Notes: generated by a model not told the origin, from the sequence alone. Shown: positions 7,620 to 15,538, numbered from the stretch's first letter. The stretch: 16,328 nucleotides of DNA from Candidatus Thorarchaeota archaeon (GCA_016840825.1 JAEORN010000168.1:1-16328); one strand, 5' to 3'. Made by a program: numbers and translations.

Positions 7620-8783
7620 CTAAAAGATTGCTTTTCCTGTTAGAAAGGTAAGGCCAATACTTAGAATGATGATAGTTAAGGACAGTATACGTGCAGGCCA
7701 CATAATGTACTTGATTTTTCTTTCATCCTTGATTCTCAAGCTCAACGCATTGGATAACAACTTATCTCCATCAAGCATTGGAATTGGTAATAGATTGAAC
7801 AGTGCCACAGAAAATAGAATGATGAATGTCCAAGTCACTATTTGTATGAAATGAAAAGCAAACATGGGAGTCAGGATCTCAAAACCTGGCTTTGGCTCCC
7901 AGAAGTCAGCACCATATACTCCGATATATCCTCGCGTAGAATTCGCCACACTAGGCGCAAGTTCGATTATGAAATTGCCTCGTAATGTATGTATGGTTAA
8001 ACTATTGTTGGATATAGAATCAGCCATGAAGACTGATACACTATTCCAAGTTTGAATTTCAGTATCATTCAATCCAACTATGACATCTCCCACTTCCAAG
8101 ACTCCGGATGCCGGGGAACCCGCCTGAATATCATAGATATATGCTCCACTCGGAGAGTTGAATCCAATTGATAGGAGAGGACCCATATTGAAGATGATCA
8201 GCAGGAAGAAGAATGCCCAAATCAGGTTTGAATATGAGCCAGCAGCCAGTAGGCGCATTCTTGCCATTGGTGACGCTTCCTGTTCGAAGATATCTTCATC
8301 CGGCTCGACAAAACCACCAAAGAGAACTAGAAAGAATACTAGTCCTGAACCCTTTATTGGGATTCCATCCTTTGCTGATGCAAGACCATGTGCGAATTCA
8401 TGTACAATCAGCGTGATTGCAAGCCCAATGAGCATGTATACAAGAGGTAATCCTGTAATGGTCACTCCAGGAATAATTGGTACAATTCCGCCTGCAGTGG
8501 CTGGTGCAAAGAAGAATCTCAACAGGTTCTCCCCAAACATCCAGAATCCTACAAACATTCCTACAAATGACACAACTATTCCCAGATTGAAGAAAGCCTC
8601 TGGAAACTTCTTGCCCATTCTGGTGAGAAATGCATTGAGACGCTCAGTCTTCCACATAACAAAGAACGGCGTCCCAACATCCAACCCTTTCTCAGATAAT
8701 TTGTCTATACCTACAGCCTGAGCTATGAAGTATATGACTAGGTAAATTATGACAATAATGAGAAGAGCTGTTCCAATATCCAT
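7620..8783 (-). CDS. Site-2-type M50 membrane metalloprotease with PDZ domain
   Basis: The 387-residue integral membrane protein has the M50 zinc motif HEFAH (128-132) in a membrane helix and the second motif NLLPIPMLDG (330-339), whose Asp338 is the third zinc ligand. Between them is a PDZ-like domain (about 215-290; SPASGVLEVGDVIVGLND). Hydrophobic helices lie near 3-22, 66-92, 112-135, 147-160, 183-208, 311-335 and 363-383. Site-2 proteases cut transmembrane substrates within the bilayer, often releasing regulators. No anti-sigma-like or membrane regulator substrate is visible nearby. The gene is divergent from S6e and separated by 90 nt from the next gene downstream, so it is probably monocistronic. 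The start is ATG 8783, with a TATA-like element about 50 nt upstream. Confidence 0.93.
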   Translation of the reverse strand: MDIGTALLIIVIIYLVIYFIAQAVGIDKLSEKGLDVGTPFFVMWKTERLNAFLTRMGKKFPEAFFNLGIVVSFVGMFVGFWMFGENLLRFFFAPATAGGIVPIIPGVTITGLPLVYMLIGLAITLIVHEFAHGLASAKDGIPIKGSGLVFFLVLFGGFVEPDEDIFEQEASPMARMRLLAAGSYSNLIWAFFFLLIIFNMGPLLSIGFNSPSGAYIYDIQAGSPASGVLEVGDVIVGLNDTEIQTWNSVSVFMADSISNNSLTIHTLRGNFIIELAPSVANSTRGYIGVYGADFWEPKPGFEILTPMFAFHFIQIVTWTFIILFSVALFNLLPIPMLDGDKLLSNALSLRIKDERKIKYIMWPARILSLTIIILSIGLTFLTGKAIF

Positions 8784-8830
8784 GTTGTATCACTTCAAAA
8801 CAGGGAGTGGTAGGGAGATTTCTGAGGATG

Positions 8831-8839
8831 TTATAATGC
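8831..8839 (-). promoter_or_regulatory. TATA-like promoter for the M50 protease
   Basis: On the minus strand it reads GCATTATAA, about 48 nt before ATG 8783, predicting a leader of roughly 20-25 nt. The divergent spacer 8784-8984 also holds a near-palindrome CAATTGTACAAATTG (8863-8877) that could be a regulator site. I see no clear promoter for S6e in it. Confidence 0.4.
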
Positions 8840-8984
8840 TTATGTAGCAGGCCAAGGTCCAACAATTGTACAAATTGACTATCTAAATGACGCTAGAACA
8901 CAATGTTCATAAAGTGAAGTCAAGTCGCTACCGCTGCTGTCCAAGTCACGGACCACATCAACAATCTTAGGTAGGCGAGACATA

Positions 8985-9368
8985 GTGCCTTTCAAATTAG
9001 TAATCAGCGATCCTGAAACTGCAACGGCCATCCAATACGAGCTAGACGATGCTAAGACCAATGCTCTTGTCGGGAAATCGGTCGGAGAGATTGTAGAAGG
9101 AGATGTTCTCGGTCTACCCGGATACAAACTCAAGATTACCGGCGGAAGCGATACATCTGGCTTCCCGATTCGTCCAGATGTTCATGGTAGCGGCAAAAAG
9201 CGTATTTTGATTCGTGGGTCTCCAGGTTTCAAACCAAAGAGGAAAGGAATTGCCAAACGTAAGATGGTACGTGGCAGAGAGCTTGGTACCGATATCTCAC
9301 AGGTCAATATGAGGATCGAAGAGAAGGGCTCAACCCCTCTTGAAGATCTAATTACAAAGGTTGCTTAG
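8985..9368 (+). CDS. rps6e: Ribosomal protein S6e
   Basis: This 127-residue protein of the small ribosomal subunit is archaeal length, without the long phosphorylated tail of eukaryotic S6. Family landmarks are FKLVISDPETATA near the start, LVGKSVGEIVEGD, LPGYKLKITGGSDTSGFP, and the basic GSGKKRILIRGSPGFKPKRKG (about 67-87) followed by KRKMVRGRELGTDISQVN. The start is GTG 8985, giving the expected N-terminus MPFKLVI. It lies 153 nt before aIF2-gamma, a neighbour it has in many archaea. A short T-run (9368-9374) at its stop may be a terminator, so the two genes may be transcribed separately. Confidence 0.96.
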   Translation: MPFKLVISDPETATAIQYELDDAKTNALVGKSVGEIVEGDVLGLPGYKLKITGGSDTSGFPIRPDVHGSGKKRILIRGSPGFKPKRKGIAKRKMVRGRELGTDISQVNMRIEEKGSTPLEDLITKVA

Positions 9369-9456
9369 TTTTTCCAATTGGAGCATTGCATTCAAACATC
9401 TATTAACAGCTAGGAATATGCCTATTCAGGTAATTTTCTGCCCTCATACCACAGAG

Positions 9457-9464
9457 TTCTTATG
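9457..9464 (+). promoter_or_regulatory. Possible TATA box for aIF2-gamma
   Basis: TTCTTATG lies about 60 nt before GTG 9522, predicting a leader of about 35 nt. The match to the archaeal TATA consensus is only moderate. Confidence 0.25.
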
Positions 9465-9521
9465 CGCTCAATCTGGTTCCACAGACCTAACTGACAGCGT
9501 ACAGTTGGAAGTGATAATCAG

Positions 9522-10760
9522 GTGACCAAGTATAAGGGACAGTCTGAAGTAAGTATTGGCGCACTGGGCCACGTCGATCATGGCAAGACAACCATGGTAA
9601 GTTATCTTACAGGAGAGTGGACAGACCGTCACTCAGATGAAGTACGCAGAGGAATTTCAATTCGGTTGGGATACGCCGCTACAACTATAATGAAGTGCTC
9701 AAGTTGTCCCGATCCAGATGGATATACGACCTCTCATCTTGCAAAGGATGGTAAGTGTCCAAAGTGTGGTGGAAAACTCGAAACCCTGAGAGAAATCTCC
9801 TTTGTAGATAGTCCCGGTCACGAATCTCTCATGGCAACCTGCCTCAGCGGCGCAAGTTTAATGGATGGTGCGATTCTTGTTATTGCAGCCAATGAACCCT
9901 GTCCCATGCCTCAGACTTCTGAACACCTTCATGCTCTTCAAATTGTTAGAGTAAAGAACCTGATTATCATCCAGAACAAGATTGAGTTAGTGACTAAAGA
10001 AGATGCTATTGAACATTACAAACAGATTAAGGAGTTTGTAAAGGGCACAGTTGCTGAAGATGCACCGATTATTCCTTTTTCAGCAGTATTTGGAGCTAAT
10101 GCGGATCTGTTAATTCAGGCAATCGAGGAGATAATTCCCACTCCCGAGAGGGATTCCGAAGCGCTCCCGAAAATGTATGTAGCCCGCTCATTTGACATTA
10201 ACAAACCAGGTAGCCTACCTCAGAATCTAAAGGGCGGAGTAGTTGGTGGTTCTATTGTCCAAGGAAAACTAAAGGTTGGTGATGAAATTGAGATTTCTCC
10301 TGGTCAGAAGACTGAGAAAGGATTCGAACCAATAAAAGCCAAAGTATTCAGTCTTCTCTCAGGCAGTGGAAACAGCCTTGATGAAGCATTTCCTGGTGGT
10401 CTTATTGGAGTGGGGACAGAACTCGACCCTGCATCAACACGCGCTGATCGTCTTGTAGGTAATGTAGTAGGTCGAGCTGGAAAACTTCCCAAAATCATTG
10501 AGAAGATGATGATAACCCCTCAGCTCATGGAGCGTGTTGTAGGGTCAGAATCTAAGAAAGCTGTAGAGAATCTCAGACTGAATGAGCCCCTCATGTTAGT
10601 AGTTGGTACAGCTGCCACGGTGGGTGTAATTACAAGGCTTCACGGAGATGAAATTGAGCTGGCATTGAAACGACCTGTCGTAGGAGAATCAGGCCAAAGA
10701 ATGGCTATTGGCCGTAGAGTCGAGAACAAGTGGCGTCTGATTGGATACGCAGAGATTTAG
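9522..10760 (+). CDS. eif2g: Translation initiation factor aIF2, gamma subunit
   Basis: This 412-residue GTPase is the core of the aIF2 heterotrimer that brings initiator Met-tRNA to the small ribosomal subunit. G1 is GHVDHGKT (16-23), the switch-1 region [11 protein letters not shown] (42-52), G3 DSPGH (96-100), G4 NKIE (152-155) and G5-like SAVFGAN. The aIF2-gamma zinc knuckle CSSC...CPKC (Cys 59, 62, 79, 82) is intact. Domains II and III follow (from about 210), with [26 protein letters not shown] in place of NKxD is normal in this family. The start is GTG 9522, giving [17 protein letters not shown]. It is followed 6 nt later by the PIN-domain gene. Its RNA partner, initiator tRNA, is also in this window. 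Confidence 0.97.
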   Translation: MTKYKGQSEVSIGALGHVDHGKTTMVSYLTGEWTDRHSDEVRRGISIRLGYAATTIMKCSSCPDPDGYTTSHLAKDGKCPKCGGKLETLREISFVDSPGHESLMATCLSGASLMDGAILVIAANEPCPMPQTSEHLHALQIVRVKNLIIIQNKIELVTKEDAIEHYKQIKEFVKGTVAEDAPIIPFSAVFGANADLLIQAIEEIIPTPERDSEALPKMYVARSFDINKPGSLPQNLKGGVVGGSIVQGKLKVGDEIEISPGQKTEKGFEPIKAKVFSLLSGSGNSLDEAFPGGLIGVGTELDPASTRADRLVGNVVGRAGKLPKIIEKMMITPQLMERVVGSESKKAVENLRLNEPLMLVVGTAATVGVITRLHGDEIELALKRPVVGESGQRMAIGRRVENKWRLIGYAEI

Positions 10761-10766
10761 TACATT

Positions 10767-11192
10767 GTGAGGCGCGTGAAACAAGTGCCTTTGACTGTTG
10801 TAATTGATACAAACTTCATTACTGTACCAGCCCAGTTCGGAGTTGATATCTTCTCTGAGGCTGAACGAGTTCTCGAACGTAAATTGGATTTTGTCATTCT
10901 ATCATCATCTCTAGATGAACTCCAACAAAAATTGAAGGAAACCACAAACAAGACAGAGCTACGACACTTCAGGGTGGCAAAAGAGCTTGCGAAGCGTTGT
11001 AAGAACATTGAGCCTCTAGAAAATACGTTAGACTTACCTGTCGACGATCAAATTTTACTATATACTCAATCAGTAGGCGGTGTTCTAGCTACAAATGATA
11101 AGGAACTCAAGAATCGCGCGAGGACAAAGGGTATTCCTGTCCTTATTCTTCGAGGGATGAAGTACCTTGTTCTTGAAGGCCACGTGAATTGA
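10767..11192 (+). CDS. Fcf1/Utp24-like PIN-domain protein
   Basis: The 141-residue protein is a single PIN-fold nuclease domain. The acidic residues expected in the active site are present: D14 (VVIDTNFI), E51 (LDELQQKL), D93/D94 (PVDDQILL) and D111 (ATNDKELKNR). It resembles the archaeal Fcf1-like PIN family encoded next to aIF2-gamma in many archaea and probably linked to rRNA processing. It is not a VapC toxin in the usual sense, because no antitoxin gene adjoins it. Possible starts are GTG 10767, 10776 and 10785; 10776 or 10785 would also keep the core. It is tightly spaced after aIF2-gamma. Confidence 0.85.
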   Translation: MRRVKQVPLTVVIDTNFITVPAQFGVDIFSEAERVLERKLDFVILSSSLDELQQKLKETTNKTELRHFRVAKELAKRCKNIEPLENTLDLPVDDQILLYTQSVGGVLATNDKELKNRARTKGIPVLILRGMKYLVLEGHVN

Positions 11193-11205
11193 GTTCTTTC
11201 CAAAC

Positions 11206-11213
11206 GTTTTTAT
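11206..11213 (+). promoter_or_regulatory. Possible TATA box upstream of rpo7
   Basis: GTTTTTAT lies in the 113-nt gap before the Rpo7 start and would give a leader of about 70 nt. The leader can fold a small stem, CCGC/GCGG with a 7-nt loop. Support is weak. Confidence 0.3.
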
Positions 11214-11305
11214 GGTTAGCAAAGCGAGAAACCGCTGAGCCGGCGGATTCAGACCATCAGGGCTATTCTGAGATCTGATTGTTCTACAACTCATCAATTA
11301 AGGAG

Positions 11306-11911
11306 ATGATTAAGTTCTACTCAGTAGTAACAGTACGGGATGTCGTTAGGATTCCTCCAAAGGAATTTGGAGCGCCTCTTGAGAAGGCTGCAATAGCTCA
11401 TCTTCGAAAGACTAGCGAGAATGTATTAGATCGCGACATTGGTCTGATGATTGCTGTAATTGATATTGATGAGATTGGTCAAGGCAGACTCATGCCAGGT
11501 GATGGTGCAACTTACCATACAGTGCAATATCAAGTCCTAGTATTCAAACCTGTGCGTGGAGAACTAGTTGAAGGCAATGTTGTAGAACTCATGGACTTTG
11601 GAGCATTCATTCGAATGGGACCTTTGGATGGATTATGCCATGTCAGCCAGATTTGCGATGACTTCATTACTCAGGACACCAAGGGTAATTCACTTCTTGG
11701 AAAGGAAACTGGTAGAACTCTTTCCGAAGGCGATCAAGTCCGAGCTCGAATCACTTCAATTAGTTTTGAATCTGGTAATCGGTCAGGAAAGCTTGGTCTG
11801 ACAATGAGGCAACCATTCCTTGGCAAGGTTGGACCTGATGTATCATGGGTTGAAGATGATGTCAAAGCTGCTCGCGGAGACGCCAAGAAGAAGGAGAAGA
11901 AGAAAGAATAG
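11306..11911 (+). CDS. rpoE1: RNA polymerase subunit E' (Rpo7)
   Basis: Rpo7 forms the polymerase stalk with Rpo4, binding nascent RNA and aiding open-complex formation. With ATG 11306 the protein is 201 residues and starts MIKFYSVVTVRDVVRIPP, as expected. The N-terminal RNP-like half (about 1-80) contains DIGLMIAVIDIDEIGQGRL, and an S1 RNA-binding domain (about 84-165) contains GELVEGNVVELMDFGAF and DGLCHVSQ. A TTG at 11279 in the same frame would add nine unusual residues. AAGGAG directly abuts ATG 11306, an awkwardly short spacing, so the true start is slightly uncertain. The C-terminus is a lysine-rich tail (AKKKEKKK). Spt4 follows 10 nt later, the usual archaeal order. Confidence 0.95.
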   Translation: MIKFYSVVTVRDVVRIPPKEFGAPLEKAAIAHLRKTSENVLDRDIGLMIAVIDIDEIGQGRLMPGDGATYHTVQYQVLVFKPVRGELVEGNVVELMDFGAFIRMGPLDGLCHVSQICDDFITQDTKGNSLLGKETGRTLSEGDQVRARITSISFESGNRSGKLGLTMRQPFLGKVGPDVSWVEDDVKAARGDAKKKEKKKE

Positions 11912-11921
11912 GTGACTTCCC

Positions 11922-12134
11922 ATGGCTCGAGCAAAAGCATGTCGTGATTGCCATTTTCTTACTACAGAAGCGCAATGTCCTAACTGTAAGAGTACAAACC
12001 TGTCCACGTCTTATACAGGTGTAGTCGTGATTCTTCCAGGACGGGATGCAACCGATGACCCTAGAAAGTCATCATACATAGCAGAACGACTGAACATCGA
12101 TAAACCTGGAAAGTATGCTTTGAAGGTAAGATAA
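11922..12134 (+). CDS. spt4: Transcription elongation factor Spt4 (RpoE'')
   Basis: This 70-residue zinc protein pairs with Spt5 to clamp the elongating RNA polymerase. The zinc site is intact: CRDC (Cys 7, 10) and CPNC (Cys 19, 22). The family motif SYTGVVVILPGRD and the C-terminal SYIAERLNIDKPGKYALKVR are present. The start is ATG 11922, 10 nt after the Rpo7 stop. It is a complete member of normal archaeal size. Confidence 0.96.
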   Translation: MARAKACRDCHFLTTEAQCPNCKSTNLSTSYTGVVVILPGRDATDDPRKSSYIAERLNIDKPGKYALKVR

Positions 12135-12156
12135 CTCTTCAAACGTATCCTTATCT

Positions 12157-12169
12157 GAAAACTTTATTA
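12157..12169 (+). promoter_or_regulatory. BRE/TATA promoter for S24e-S27ae
   Basis: GAAAAC followed by TTTATTA resembles an archaeal BRE plus TATA box. Transcription would begin near 12194, about 20-25 nt before the S24e start codons. The 75-nt gap after Spt4 is otherwise empty. Confidence 0.5.
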
Positions 12170-12218
12170 GAGAACCTCAAGTCGACTGCCTGAAATCGGA
12201 CATCAATGGGTGATGCCA

Positions 12219-12521
12219 ATGAAACTTGAAATCATAAAAGAAACAGAGAACAAGACCCTATCTAGGAAAGAGGTTGAGTTCAGAATAGATCATCAAGGAG
12301 GCACCACTCCGAGTAGAGCTGATGTACGGGACAAGCTTGTTGCACAGTTTGATGCCAGTGCAGATACTGTTGTAGTAAGGTTTCTCAACACCAATTTCGG
12401 TGTGGGTATTTCTGAGGGAATCGCTCGAATTTACAATGATGCTGCACAGATGGAGAGAATGGAACTAAGTCATATCTTAAAGCGACACAGTTCCAAAAAG
12501 ACTGAAGGTGAGGGTGAATAA
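12219..12521 (+). CDS. rps24e: Ribosomal protein S24e
   Basis: Small-subunit protein of about 100 residues. It starts [21 protein letters not shown], with the family motifs [16 protein letters not shown] and [22 protein letters not shown]. In-frame GTG 12210 and ATG 12213 could add up to three residues; I prefer ATG 12219 because S24e proteins begin at this point. The C-terminal tail is acidic (KTEGEGE). Its TAA stop shares one base with the S27ae start (TAATG at 12519-12523), so the two are likely translationally coupled. Confidence 0.95.
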   Translation: MKLEIIKETENKTLSRKEVEFRIDHQGGTTPSRADVRDKLVAQFDASADTVVVRFLNTNFGVGISEGIARIYNDAAQMERMELSHILKRHSSKKTEGEGE

Positions 12522-12688
12522 TGTCCCACAAAATATACAAAGTAGATTCAAAGACAGGTAAAATCACTACCAACAAGAGAGCATGCCCCCGATGCGAGAA
12601 AGGCACCTTCATGGCTGAACATTTCAACCGTTTTGCATGTGGTAGATGTGGCTACACTGAGTTCAAACGGAAGGACTCGAATAAATAA
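12521..12688 (+). CDS. rps27ae: Ribosomal protein S27ae
   Basis: This very short gene encodes 55 residues beginning [17 protein letters not shown]. It carries a C4 zinc ribbon, CPRC (Cys 22, 25) and CGRC (Cys 40, 43), and ends [12 protein letters not shown]. This matches archaeal S27ae, the small-subunit protein that in eukaryotes is fused to ubiquitin; no ubiquitin-like part is fused here. It overlaps the S24e stop by one base. In many archaea the next gene is kae1; here it is not, and the transcript probably ends at the T-run 12714-12718. Confidence 0.95.
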   Translation: MSHKIYKVDSKTGKITTNKRACPRCEKGTFMAEHFNRFACGRCGYTEFKRKDSNK

Positions 12689-12713
12689 GATCCAATCTCT
12701 TAGACCTCAATGC

Positions 12714-12718
12714 ATTTT
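12714..12718 (+). terminator. Oligo-T end of the ribosomal cluster
   Basis: A five-base T-run 26 nt after the S27ae stop, between convergent genes, fits archaeal oligo-T termination. There is no strong hairpin; a 6-bp AATCTC/GAGATT repeat (12694-12699, 12728-12733) flanks it. Confidence 0.35.
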
Positions 12719-12731
12719 TGATAGAATGAGA

Positions 12732-12989
12732 TTATTCACCAACTATTGCCATGACCCATCTTACGAAGATAAGTACGCCAACTATTGCTGTCAGTAGCAC
12801 ATCTATCATGAAGATTCCTGGAAAGAAGATTTCTGCAGAAGCAGCAACGAGCAATGCAATTGGGAATGTAACGATGAAGGGAAGAGTAGCTACTGTGAGT
12901 GATACTTCTTCACTTGAAACCACAGAATTAACCAGAGTGAGAATCCAGATAGCATAGATAGCAATCAGAATTCCAATCTCAAAGAGCAT
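12732..12989 (-). CDS. Small membrane protein, three helices
   Basis: I do not recognise this 85-residue protein. It is almost entirely hydrophobic, with probable membrane helices at about 3-24, 32-52 and 58-83 and a single short charged loop (SSEE at 25-28). ATG 12989 is preceded by GGAG about 12 nt upstream on the minus strand and by a TATA-like TTTATCTT about 45 nt upstream, so expression is plausible. The overlapping plus-strand frame is low-complexity and lacks such signals. It stands alone between the convergent ribosomal cluster and a divergent membrane protein. Confidence 0.6.
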   Translation of the reverse strand: MLFEIGILIAIYAIWILTLVNSVVSSEEVSLTVATLPFIVTFPIALLVAASAEIFFPGIFMIDVLLTAIVGVLIFVRWVMAIVGE

Positions 12990-13028
12990 CGATATCTCTC
13001 ACTCCTATTATCAATACCTTCTTGTCCA

Positions 13029-13037
13029 AGATAAACA
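13029..13037 (-). promoter_or_regulatory. TATA-like element for the small membrane protein
   Basis: On the minus strand it reads GTTTATCTT, about 45 nt upstream of ATG 12989, predicting a leader of about 15-20 nt. Confidence 0.35.
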
Positions 13038-13089
13038 CCTTTTGGATTTGACTAGAGAATGTATGAGAATTACTGTACTAAGACTAGAG

Positions 13090-13098
13090 TAATATCCA
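13090..13098 (+). promoter_or_regulatory. TATA-like element for the M48-like membrane protein
   Basis: GTAATATCC lies about 45 nt before ATG 13139, predicting transcription from near 13120. This makes the in-frame TTG 13112 and GTG 13118 unlikely starts. Confidence 0.35.
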
Positions 13099-13138
13099 AT
13101 CGATAGTAACTTTGACTGTGGTTTGGAAATTGGGGAAT

Positions 13139-14176
13139 ATGCCTATCAAATCTATTTGGCTCAAGATAAGGATCGTCCTCATGTCCAATTCCATTGGTTA
13201 TATTCTTGCACTTATACTTGGAATCGGACTGGCTGACTTCACAGGAGAAGATACAATCCCCAAATATCCCTCACCCGAGTACATTGTTCTTGGACTTGCT
13301 CTCCATATTGCAATCCAGCTTGGATATCTATTACTGGTTTGGTTAGTCTTTCGAAAGAGAATTCCTCTATCAGATTACCCACTTTCAGTAAAACGTGCCT
13401 TAGAACGAACTAAAATTACCAGATCTGTGGAATTCTGGACTTTAAAAACAGAAGAGCACCTGATTCTTCCAATATGCAATCCAGTTTCTAGTTGCATTAT
13501 TGTGTCACCGTCGTTTCTAGAGTCAATCAGCTCAATGGAAAAACAAGGAGAAGCTGTCGTGGCAGAAAATCTCTACCACTATCAGAATCTAAATCGCTTC
13601 AAACATTTGATATTGACTACAGTTGTTTTCCTATTCTTCTGGTGGGCAGCAAGTACCTATTATGCACCACTTGTTATTGCAATAAGAACAACCGAGCGTC
13701 CATTATACATTGCATCGCTTTTACAGCCAATGATGTGGACTATATTCGGTAATCTAGCATTGATTATCTTGCTAAAGAAAGCCTCTTGGTCACGTAGTAT
13801 CGGCACTGAATTGGTATTGAAAGAATACAAGATGCATTCTGAAATTTCTAAGATGGAACTTTCTCTAGGTAGACCGATACCCGATGAAGAATTGCCTAAG
13901 ACATTTAACTATCTGAGAGAAAAAGAGAAAGACGCACGTGACTTGAGGCGAATAGCTGCAATGATATCATCAATCATGGTTCTTCCTTCATTTGCCTTCA
14001 TGTTTCTTGTCACACTAAGTCTTCTGTTTCAGATAGTCTTCTTTTCCCTCTGGTTTGTTTTCCTTTCATTTATTCCGCTTTTACTCTCTGTAATTTATGT
14101 TCCATTGAAAATACATGATAACAAGGAGATGGAACGCCACTGGGGTCCAAAGACCAATGCTGCTCATGGAGAATGA
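13139..14176 (+). CDS. Polytopic membrane protein resembling a degenerate M48 peptidase
   Basis: With ATG 13139 (GGGG three bases upstream) the protein has 345 residues. Its plan resembles HtpX/Ste24-type M48 peptidases: two N-terminal membrane helices (about 18-33, 48-71), a soluble core, two more helices (about 156-181, 188-212), a soluble stretch, then a C-terminal hydrophobic pair (about 274-322). The core reads IIVSPSFLESISSMEKQGEA then VVAENLYHYQNLNR, which lines up with the M48 pattern of a surface helix, an El/aV segment and HExxH. Here the first His is Glu143, the catalytic Glu is Asn144 and only His147 remains, so zinc binding and catalysis should be lost. SRSIGTELVLKEY after the fourth helix may be the remnant of the SRxxExxAD motif. 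The family link is inference by eye; the protein may be an unrelated membrane protein. TTG 13112 is an upstream alternative start. Confidence 0.75.
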   Translation: MPIKSIWLKIRIVLMSNSIGYILALILGIGLADFTGEDTIPKYPSPEYIVLGLALHIAIQLGYLLLVWLVFRKRIPLSDYPLSVKRALERTKITRSVEFWTLKTEEHLILPICNPVSSCIIVSPSFLESISSMEKQGEAVVAENLYHYQNLNRFKHLILTTVVFLFFWWAASTYYAPLVIAIRTTERPLYIASLLQPMMWTIFGNLALIILLKKASWSRSIGTELVLKEYKMHSEISKMELSLGRPIPDEELPKTFNYLREKEKDARDLRRIAAMISSIMVLPSFAFMFLVTLSLLFQIVFFSLWFVFLSFIPLLLSVIYVPLKIHDNKEMERHWGPKTNAAHGE

Positions 14177-14260
14177 CAACTAGTATCTTGCTTGATTCTC
14201 TTCTTCAACTGATTCTTGTAAAAATCTCTGAATAATTACAATGATCGAATATTGAGAGAG

Positions 14261-14267
14261 TTTAAAT
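14261..14267 (+). promoter_or_regulatory. TATA box for the metallophosphoesterase
   Basis: TTTAAAT preceded by purines (GAGAGAG) fits a BRE/TATA pair. Transcription would begin near 14292, ahead of both candidate start codons (14305, 14320). Confidence 0.5.
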
Positions 14268-14319
14268 CATAGATGTTCAAAAATATGCCATTCTTGATGG
14301 GTGCTTGCTAGGGTGGAGA

Positions 14320-15417
14320 GTGAATATAATATCAATCTTTGAAGAGAAACACTTTGCCTTTGTAATTTCAGATGTTCATCTAGGACATCTTATCTTCGGT
14401 GATGATTCAGCAGTTCAATTTGAAAAGCTTCTAACTCGACTTGAAAATGGACAGTCACTTGAAATAGAGCACTTCATCATTCTTGGCGACTTTCTTGATT
14501 TCTGGAGAGATGATGATGCTGTTCTATTTGATAAATATCAAGACTTTTTTGAGCGACTTAGTCTATTGAAGACAAAGGATGGTAAAATAAAGAACCTACA
14601 TTATGTTGTAGGAAATCATGACTACTTGATACCTCATTATTCTCAAAATGAAAAATATTCTAAATTGCTCAAGGAATTTCAAATCAATAAGGCAACAACA
14701 GTTCCTCCTGATCCATTAATACTATCTCAAAACAACGGACAAGCATCTCAGGAATATAGATTTGAGCACGGACATCAAGAAGAAGCAGCATCACTTGGTG
14801 ATATCTACGATAGCATCTGTATCGGACTATGTGCACAGGGCAGAGCTGCAGGAGACTTCACGAGTATACTCTACAAGTATCTTCCTGAAACAATTGGTCT
14901 TTTCTTAGGTCTTGGAGCCTTAATTGCATATATTTTCCAACATTCATTCATAGCACTTATCCTTGTGATAGGAATGATACTATCTTTTCTTTCTGCTCTA
15001 ATACGAAGACAAACCGAGAGCACCGAGAAGAAATTGTATCACACTATGAGAAAGTCCCCAAGCAAGAAGAGAAGAGAAAAATTACGAAGATTGGCAGCTC
15101 GAAACCCCTCTAGGAGGAAGATGATTGAACAAATTCCTCAAGAATACCAACATATTGCAGAAAATCTGCCAAGATTGGATGAAATTGTGATAGCACCCCA
15201 TCCTACGACACCGATTCGAATCGTTGGTCACACTCATCATCTTGTTGAAGGAGATGATAATACTTGGAATCCTGGTGCATGGGTTGAAGGAAGCATGTGC
15301 GGAATCCTCACAATCTCTGACAATGGAGATATCGATATGCATTCATGTATACGAGAAATCTCAAGGCCATTGAGAAGGAGAGCACTTCACTTTGCTCAAC
15401 AGATGGCAAGATGGTGA
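14320..15417 (+). CDS. Calcineurin-like metallophosphoesterase with internal membrane hairpin
   Basis: The 365-residue protein (from GTG 14320) has all five metal-binding motifs of the calcineurin-like phosphoesterases: DVH (18-20), GDFLDFW (56-62), GNHD (98-101), EHGH (149-152) and GHTHH (303-307). Their spacing recalls LpxH-like enzymes. Between the fourth and fifth motifs is a hydrophobic stretch of about 38 residues (191-228) that can form two membrane helices with a tight turn, followed by a strongly basic region (about 228-268). Both halves of the active site would then lie on the same, presumably cytoplasmic, face. The substrate is unknown; a membrane-bound phosphoester or nucleotide is possible. 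GTG 14320 follows a GGTGGAG sequence; TTG 14305 is an alternative. It probably has its own promoter. Confidence 0.88.
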   Translation: MNIISIFEEKHFAFVISDVHLGHLIFGDDSAVQFEKLLTRLENGQSLEIEHFIILGDFLDFWRDDDAVLFDKYQDFFERLSLLKTKDGKIKNLHYVVGNHDYLIPHYSQNEKYSKLLKEFQINKATTVPPDPLILSQNNGQASQEYRFEHGHQEEAASLGDIYDSICIGLCAQGRAAGDFTSILYKYLPETIGLFLGLGALIAYIFQHSFIALILVIGMILSFLSALIRRQTESTEKKLYHTMRKSPSKKRREKLRRLAARNPSRRKMIEQIPQEYQHIAENLPRLDEIVIAPHPTTPIRIVGHTHHLVEGDDNTWNPGAWVEGSMCGILTISDNGDIDMHSCIREISRPLRRRALHFAQQMARW

Positions 15418-15523
15418 TGGTTTACTCACCTAATCTAATGATGGTCTTCAGAAATCACATAGGTCAGTCCATATCATAATACAAAATGAATCAAAGATTT
15501 GCACAGTTGGGAATACGACTCAT

Positions 15524-15538
15524 GAAAAGCCTTAAAAC
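15524..15538 (+). promoter_or_regulatory. BRE/TATA promoter of the initiator tRNA
   Basis: GAAAAG followed by CCTTAAAA is a good BRE plus TATA match. Transcription would begin near 15560, a few bases before the tRNA 5' end at 15567. Confidence 0.55.

Noticed and set aside
8158..8721. 187-residue plus-strand frame opposite the M50 protease
   Set aside because: The minus strand here encodes both the HEFAH motif and the PDZ domain; this frame is an antisense shadow without recognisable motifs.
9972..9986. NKIE instead of NKxD in aIF2-gamma, first read as a damaged G4 motif
   Set aside because: NKIE/NKID variation at this position is usual in aIF2-gamma, so it is not unusual.
10767..11192. VapC toxin of a toxin-antitoxin pair
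   Set aside because: No antitoxin-like gene adjoins it, and the neighbourhood is the standard Fcf1-like position beside aIF2-gamma.
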